This document shows, piece by piece, positions 7,034 through 10,385 of a stretch of DNA of 10,385 nt. Origin of the DNA: Brevundimonas sp. UBA2388 (lineage in GTDB: Bacteria; Pseudomonadota; Alphaproteobacteria; Caulobacterales; Caulobacteraceae). The notes under the pieces were generated by a model. That model saw only the letters and a program-made list of their open reading frames with translations, ran no database searches and was not told the DNA's origin. Positions within the stretch are counted from its first letter, which is position 1, and each line of letters starts with the position of its first letter. Made by a program: the position numbers and the translations under genes. The DNA lies in contig DDSO01000154.1 in the NCBI GenBank assembly GCA_002343425.1, forward strand, positions 2,663-13,047. The letters run 5' to 3'.

Positions 7034-7420
7034 TTACTTGACCTGCACCTTGGCGCCGGCTTCCGTCAGCTTCTTGGCGACTTCGTCGGCGGCCTGCTTG
7101 GAGACGTTCTCGACGACGTTCTGCGGAGCGCCTTCGACCAGGTCCTTGGCTTCCTTCAGACCCAGGTCCGAACGAACGCCGCGGACTTCCTTGATGACGT
7201 TGATCTTCTTGTCGCCGCCGTCGATCAGGACGACGGTGAACTCGGTCTGCTCTTCAGCAGCTTCGGCGGGCGCGCCGCCGCCGCCGCCGGCGGGCATGGC
7301 CATGGCGACCGGAGCAGCGGCGCTGACGCCCCACTTCTCTTCCAGCAGCTTGGACAGTTCGGCGGCTTCCAGAACGGTCAGTTTCGACAGGTCTTCAACG
7401 ATTTTGGCGAGATCGGCCAT
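7034..7420 (-). CDS. rplL: 50S ribosomal protein L7/L12
   Basis: L7/L12 forms the dimers of the ribosomal stalk that recruit and stimulate translational GTPases such as EF-Tu, EF-G and IF2. The 128-residue product has the three expected parts. The N-terminal dimerisation helices (1-32, starting [22 protein letters not shown]) bind L10. A flexible Ala/Gly-rich hinge with a run of five glycines follows (33-58). The C-terminal factor-binding domain (59-128) carries INVIKEVR and [17 protein letters not shown]. Length is normal. The start has an AAGGA-type site about 10 bases upstream. It follows rplJ after 66 bp on the same strand, so L10 and L7/L12 are co-transcribed, as is usual. An intrinsic terminator lies just downstream, and rpoB is not the next gene. 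Confidence 0.98.
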   Translation of the reverse strand: MADLAKIVEDLSKLTVLEAAELSKLLEEKWGVSAAAPVAMAMPAGGGGGAPAEAAEEQTEFTVVLIDGGDKKINVIKEVRGVRSDLGLKEAKDLVEGAPQNVVENVSKQAADEVAKKLTEAGAKVQVK

Positions 7421-7486
7421 GGTGTGTTTCCTTCGGAGGATTGGGTTTCAGTAGAGAGTTTGCAGAGATGAAAGAGGCGGGTCCGC

Positions 7487-8002
7487 TTACGCGGCGTCCT
7501 TGGCGGCATAGGCGCTGAACACGCGGGCCAGTTGGGACGCCGGGGCTTGCACGACGCCGGCGACCTTGGTCGCGGGAGCGTTGAGCAGGCCGAGCAGCGA
7601 GGCGCGGATCTGGTCCAGCGAGGGCAGTTTGGACAGAACGCCCACGCCCGCTGCATCCAGAACCTTGTCACCCATGAAGCCGCCGAGGACGATGAACTTG
7701 TCATTGGCCTTGGCGTATTCAGCGGTGATCTTGGCGGCCGTCACAGCATCGTCAGCGTAAGCAATGCCCACGGGACCCTTGAACAGGCCGTGGTATTCGC
7801 TGCCTTCAGCGGCGTCGAGCGCCTTGAGCGCCAGGCGGTTCTTGACCACCTTGAACGTGCCGCCGGCAGTACGCAGGCGTCCACGCAGGTCTTCCATATC
7901 CGCAACGGTCAGACCCAGGTTGTGGGTCACGACCACGGCGCCCGCGTCGGCGAAAACGCCCTTCAGCGTTTCGATCGACTCGGCTTTTTGTGCGCGGTCC
8001 AT
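7487..8002 (-). CDS. rplJ: 50S ribosomal protein L10
   Basis: L10 anchors L7/L12 dimers to 23S rRNA at the base of the ribosomal stalk, and in many bacteria the L10-L12 complex represses its own mRNA. The 171-residue sequence begins MDRAQKAESIETLKGVF and contains the family blocks VVVTHNLGLTVADMEDLRGRLR, FKVVKNRLALKAL and GPVGIAYADD. A helical C-terminus rich in Ala and Leu (about 130-171) is where L7/L12 dimers bind. Length is typical. The ATG complementary to 8000-8002 has a TGGAG site upstream. It is the first gene of its transcript, because the next gene upstream is divergent and neither rplK nor rplA is present beside it. The long leader and promoter at 8003-8302 probably carry its regulation. 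Confidence 0.97.
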   Translation of the reverse strand: MDRAQKAESIETLKGVFADAGAVVVTHNLGLTVADMEDLRGRLRTAGGTFKVVKNRLALKALDAAEGSEYHGLFKGPVGIAYADDAVTAAKITAEYAKANDKFIVLGGFMGDKVLDAAGVGVLSKLPSLDQIRASLLGLLNAPATKVAGVVQAPASQLARVFSAYAAKDAA

Positions 8003-8268
8003 TGCGGTCTCCAGTCTGTATTCGCCGCCGGGCTTATTCCCGACGACGGATTGGCCAAAGCGCGCCGCATCGCTGCGAAGCGTTCAGGCCGGTCGTATTG
8101 TCCGAAGGAAGCTCGAACCCCGACGCCCGGATACCGGAACGTCTGGCGTCGTCTGCATCCCCATCTCCCCACGGCGTCAGAGGGCTCTCTGACATTTATG
8201 GCGCGGGTGACCCCCACGCCCCGAAGTTCTCGGACAGGACCGCCGCGGCCGAAGCTGCGACGGAAGAG
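8003..8268 (-). promoter_or_regulatory. Long structured rplJ leader, candidate L10 autoregulatory leader
   Basis: About 265 nt separate the predicted transcription start from the rplJ ATG. I see no gene here. On the minus strand it contains GTCAGAG-AGCC-CTCTGAC (8176-8193), a perfect 7-bp stem with a tetraloop, and a hairpin with GACG/CGTC outer and CCGG-TAT-CCGG inner pairs (8122-8143). L10 leaders that bind the L10-L12 complex are established upstream of rplJ in many bacteria. Assigning this leader to that class rests on position, length and visible structure. I did not identify the kink-turn with certainty. Confidence 0.55.
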
Positions 8269-8274
8269 GCGCGC

Positions 8275-8302
8275 TCTATACACGGACCCGCGCAGAACTC
8301 AA
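8275..8302 (-). promoter_or_regulatory. Predicted housekeeping promoter of rplJ-rplL
   Basis: On the minus strand TTGAGT (complement of 8297-8302) is followed after 16 bases by TATAGA (complement of 8275-8280). Both match five of six consensus bases for the primary sigma factor. Transcription would start near 8268, giving the long rplJ leader. A GCTCGC-T-GCGAGC palindrome (8315-8327) lies just upstream and might bind a regulator. This is the best promoter candidate in the window. Confidence 0.6.
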
Positions 8303-8360
8303 GCGGGCACTGGCGCTCGCTGCGAGCAATCCTCTTTCCGCACCGGGACCACCACACCCC

Positions 8361-8387
8361 TTGACCCGGCCCGCCGACGTAACATTA
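8361..8387 (+). promoter_or_regulatory. Possible promoter of the beta-hydroxylase-family gene
   Basis: TTGACC at 8361-8366 is a good -35. About 17-18 bases later comes an AT-rich stretch (ATTACAC, from 8384) that is only a weak -10, inside a small GTAA-CA-TTAC palindrome. It lies 35-60 bp before the GTG start and is divergent from the rplJ promoter, with about 60 bp between the two -35 elements. Confidence 0.3.
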
Positions 8388-8421
8388 CACTGAGTTCATA
8401 ACCGGGATCGGGGGACCCCAC

Positions 8422-9591
8422 GTGAACCAGCCGGGCTCTCCTGCCCAGGACGATCTGCTGCGCCGGGCCGCGGAGGCTCTCGCGCGCCACGATCCTCAGT
8501 CTGCCCTCGGCCTGATCGATCAGGCCGACGCCATGGGCGCGACCCACAATGGAACGCTGAACCGGGCCCTGGCCCTGCGGCTGCTCGGCGATTTCCATGG
8601 CGCGCTCATGGTGCTCGACGACGCCCTGGCGATGCAGCCGTATGATTTCGCTGCCCTGCTGGGCAAGGCGTCCATGCTGGAGAAGATCGGACAGGACCAG
8701 TCCGCCGCCGACGTCTATCGCAACGCCCTCAAGATCGCTCCGCCGCGCGAGCGCTGCCCGCCGGTCATCCAGTCCCAGATCGACCATGCCTCCGGCGTCG
8801 TCCGCCGCCACGCCGAGGCCCTGCGCGACCATATGCGCGCGGGCGTCGCCGCCCTGCGTGGCAAGGTCGACGCCGAAACGTTGGACCGGTTCGACGAGGG
8901 GCTGGAGATCTACGCCGGGCTCAAGACCGCGCCGAAGCAGGAGCCGCTCCTGCTCGACTACCCCCGCCTGCCGGCCATCCCCTTCTACGACCGCGCGCAA
9001 TTCCCGTGGCTTGGGACGCTGGAGGCCGCCACCCCGGTCATCAAGGCCGAGCTGGAGGCCCTGCTGGCCGGCGGAATGGAGGATTTCGCGCCCTATATCG
9101 CCTACCCGAAGGGCGCACCGGTCAATCAGTGGGGCGAGCTGAACCATTCCCGCAAATGGAGCTCGCTCTGGCTATGGAAGGACGGCGCGCGGCAGGACGC
9201 CGTGTGCGAACGCTGCCCGCAGACCGCCGCCCTGCTCGAATCCCTGCCGATGTGCCGCCAGGACGGATTCGCACCCACCGCCGTCTTCTCGGCGCTCCAG
9301 CCCCACACCCACATTCCGGCCCACACCGGCTCATCCAACGTCCGCCTGCTGACCCACCTGCCGCTGATCCTGCCGGGTCCGGCCCGGTTCCGCGTCGGCA
9401 ATACGGTGCGCGACTGGAAGATGGGCGAGGCCTGGGTCTTCGACGACACCATCGACCACGAGGCCTGGAACGACGCCGACGAGATGCGGGTCATCCTGAT
9501 CTTCGACATCTGGAACCCGCACCTGTCCGAGGCAGAGCAGTCGCTGATCACGGCCATGATGCAGGCGCGGCGGAGTTTCGGGGGGGCGTAG
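8422..9591 (+). CDS. TPR-containing aspartyl/asparaginyl beta-hydroxylase family dioxygenase
   Basis: This is predicted to be a cytoplasmic Fe(II)- and 2-oxoglutarate-dependent dioxygenase that hydroxylates an unknown protein or small molecule. The 389-residue protein has an N-terminal helical part (about 8-105) with TPR-like repeats, a linker, and a C-terminal domain of the aspartyl/asparaginyl beta-hydroxylase family at about 200-366. Within it, LQPHTHIPAHTGSSNVRLLTHLPL supplies the first iron ligand H301 and likely cofactor-binding R308. FDDTIDHEAWN supplies the second iron ligand H346, and R356 in MRVILIFDIWNP is the likely 2-oxoglutarate contact. This family uses a two-histidine iron site, so the lack of an acidic ligand is normal. 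No signal peptide is seen. The GTG at 8422 is supported by GGGGGA about 6 bases upstream. The gene is divergent from rplJ-rplL and stands alone on its transcript. The substrate cannot be read from sequence. Confidence 0.88.
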   Translation: MNQPGSPAQDDLLRRAAEALARHDPQSALGLIDQADAMGATHNGTLNRALALRLLGDFHGALMVLDDALAMQPYDFAALLGKASMLEKIGQDQSAADVYRNALKIAPPRERCPPVIQSQIDHASGVVRRHAEALRDHMRAGVAALRGKVDAETLDRFDEGLEIYAGLKTAPKQEPLLLDYPRLPAIPFYDRAQFPWLGTLEAATPVIKAELEALLAGGMEDFAPYIAYPKGAPVNQWGELNHSRKWSSLWLWKDGARQDAVCERCPQTAALLESLPMCRQDGFAPTAVFSALQPHTHIPAHTGSSNVRLLTHLPLILPGPARFRVGNTVRDWKMGEAWVFDDTIDHEAWNDADEMRVILIFDIWNPHLSEAEQSLITAMMQARRSFGGA

Positions 9592-9599
9592 CTGCCTGT

Positions 9600-9720
9600 G
9601 ATGAGGGATTAGGGATTGGGGATGAGGGAACTACGCCTCCCCGACATCGGAGCCCCATGTTCCGAAACCGGACCTCAGGATCTGATCCCGGACCTCATCC
9701 CTAATCCCTAATCCCTCATC
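9600..9720. repeat. Inverted repeat with telomere-like GGGATTA arms, each a potential G-quadruplex
   Basis: The arms 9600-9627 and 9693-9720 are reverse complements over 28 bp with one mismatch, separated by 65 bp. The left arm region has four G-runs on the plus strand (9605-9607, 9612-9614, 9618-9621, 9626-9628) separated by 3-4 bases. The right arm has four matching C-runs (9699-9701, 9706-9708, 9713-9715, 9720-9722), so the same motif lies on the minus strand. The element starts 8 bp after the hydroxylase stop and ends about 130 bp before the response regulator, where it may act as a terminator or mRNA 3' stabiliser. The loop and the rest of 9592-9853 contain no gene I can support. Confidence 0.85.
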
Positions 9721-9853
9721 CCTCCCGTTAACCCCCCACTCACCCTGCCCCCCAACCCGATCTTCACCTTGTGACGGTTAAAACGTCCCGGAATGAGCCA
9801 GTCCCGCTTCAACGAGGACCGGCCGAAACCGTGATGTTGAAGGGGCTGCACCC

Positions 9854-10385
9854 ATGGCGAAGACCGTTCTCGTGGTCGACGACGATCCCACCCAGCGCCG
9901 GCTCGCGCAGGCCGTGCTGGAGCGGGAGGGCTATGCCGTCGTCCACGCCGAATCCGGCGGCGAGGCCATCGACCGCCTGACCAAGGGCGGCGGCGCTGAC
10001 GTCGTCCTGCTCGACATGGTCATGCCCGGCATGAGCGGCATGGAGGCCCTGGCCGAGATCCGCACCGCCGGCGTCACGACTCCCGTCATCGTCCTGACCG
10101 CCTCTGGCGGTGTGGACGCTGTGGTCAAGGCCATGCAGGCCGGGGCGCAGGACTTCTTCGTCAAACCCGTCTCCGCCGAACGCCTGCTGGTCGGCGTCTC
10201 CAACGCCCTGCAGCTGACCCGCCTGACCGCCGAAGTCGGCCGGCTCAAGAAGCACGTCTCCGGCCGCACCTCCTTCGACGATCTGGTGGGCACCAGCCCG
10301 CCGATGCGGATGGTCAAGTCGCTGGGCGCTCGCGCCGCCAAATCCTCGATCCCGGTCCTGATCACGGGCGAGAGCGGCGTCGGCA
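9854..10385 (+). CDS. NtrC-type sigma-54-dependent response regulator, N-terminal part (runs off the right edge)
   Basis: This encodes a two-component response regulator expected to activate sigma-54 promoters when phosphorylated. The visible 177 residues include a complete receiver domain (1-120): acidic pocket D9-D10-D11, phosphoacceptor D54 in LLDMVMPGMSG, T82 and K104 in FFVKP. A helical linker follows, then the start of an AAA+ domain with FDDLVGTSPPM (140-150) and a Walker A beginning GESGVG (171-176) where the window ends. The sigma-54-contacting GAFTGA loop and the DNA-binding domain lie outside. The ATG has an AAGGGG site about 9 bases upstream. No histidine kinase gene is in view. 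TacA of the Caulobacter cell-cycle pathway is one protein of this type, but orthology cannot be judged from this fragment, so no symbol is given. Confidence 0.92.
   Translation, partial: MAKTVLVVDDDPTQRRLAQAVLEREGYAVVHAESGGEAIDRLTKGGGADVVLLDMVMPGMSGMEALAEIRTAGVTTPVIVLTASGGVDAVVKAMQAGAQDFFVKPVSAERLLVGVSNALQLTRLTAEVGRLKKHVSGRTSFDDLVGTSPPMRMVKSLGARAAKSSIPVLITGESGVG

Noticed and set aside
7258..7300. A simple GC-rich repeat in rplL, considered as a microsatellite.
   Set aside because: It encodes the normal Ala/Gly-rich flexible hinge of L7/L12.
429..8010. The GAATACAGA string just upstream of both rpoB and rplJ starts, considered as a shared regulatory motif.
   Set aside because: It is only nine bases, sits at different distances from the two start codons, and one pair cannot be told from chance.
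8299..9147. A 282-codon open frame on the minus strand across the hydroxylase gene and its promoter region.
   Set aside because: It overlaps a well-supported gene and two promoter candidates, and its translation looks like low-complexity antisense sequence.
9728..9790. TTAA sequences upstream of the response regulator, considered as a CtrA binding site.
   Set aside because: Only isolated TTAA half-sites are present; the spacing TTAA-N7-TTAA is not met in this region.

Overview
The window is high-GC, densely coded DNA from an alphaproteobacterium. The RpoB N-terminus, L10, L7/L12, secreted M61 peptidases and the palindromic repeat style point to the Caulobacterales, most likely a Brevundimonas- or Caulobacter-like genome. 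That placement is made by eye.

Left edge and divergent spacer (1-820): the 5' end of rpoB lies on the minus strand. A 392-bp divergent spacer follows. On the rpoB-sense strand it contains two hairpins capped by GAAA tetraloops, as expected of a structured rpoB leader.

Plus-strand envelope block (821-6499): four exported proteins. They are a 281-residue secreted protein built from three copies of an unrecognised four-cysteine repeat, an FKBP-type prolyl isomerase lipoprotein, and two tandem paralogous M61 zinc metallopeptidases with C-terminal PDZ domains. A 170-bp long inverted-repeat element separates the isomerase from the peptidases. Together they look like a periplasmic or outer-membrane folding and proteolysis neighbourhood.

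Minus-strand ribosomal block (6507-8302): rplJ and rplL have a promoter about 270 bp upstream of rplJ and a long structured leader, probably the L10 autoregulatory leader. A clear intrinsic terminator follows rplL. Beyond it a small cysteine-containing lipoprotein gene converges tail-to-tail on the second peptidase with a 7-bp gap. In most bacteria rplJ-rplL-rpoB-rpoC is continuous. Here about 6.6 kb separates rplL from rpoB, so rpoB must be transcribed separately.

Right end (8361-10385): divergent from rplJ is a TPR-containing aspartyl/asparaginyl beta-hydroxylase-family enzyme. It is followed by an inverted repeat whose two arms each carry a telomere-like, potentially G-quadruplex-forming sequence. 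The window then enters the 5' part of an NtrC-type sigma-54 response regulator, cut inside its Walker A motif.

No tRNA, CRISPR array, transposase or phage gene was seen. The best candidates for something undescribed are the triple four-cysteine repeat protein, the paired M61 peptidases, the interruption of the L10-L12-RpoB order and the two structured repeat elements.
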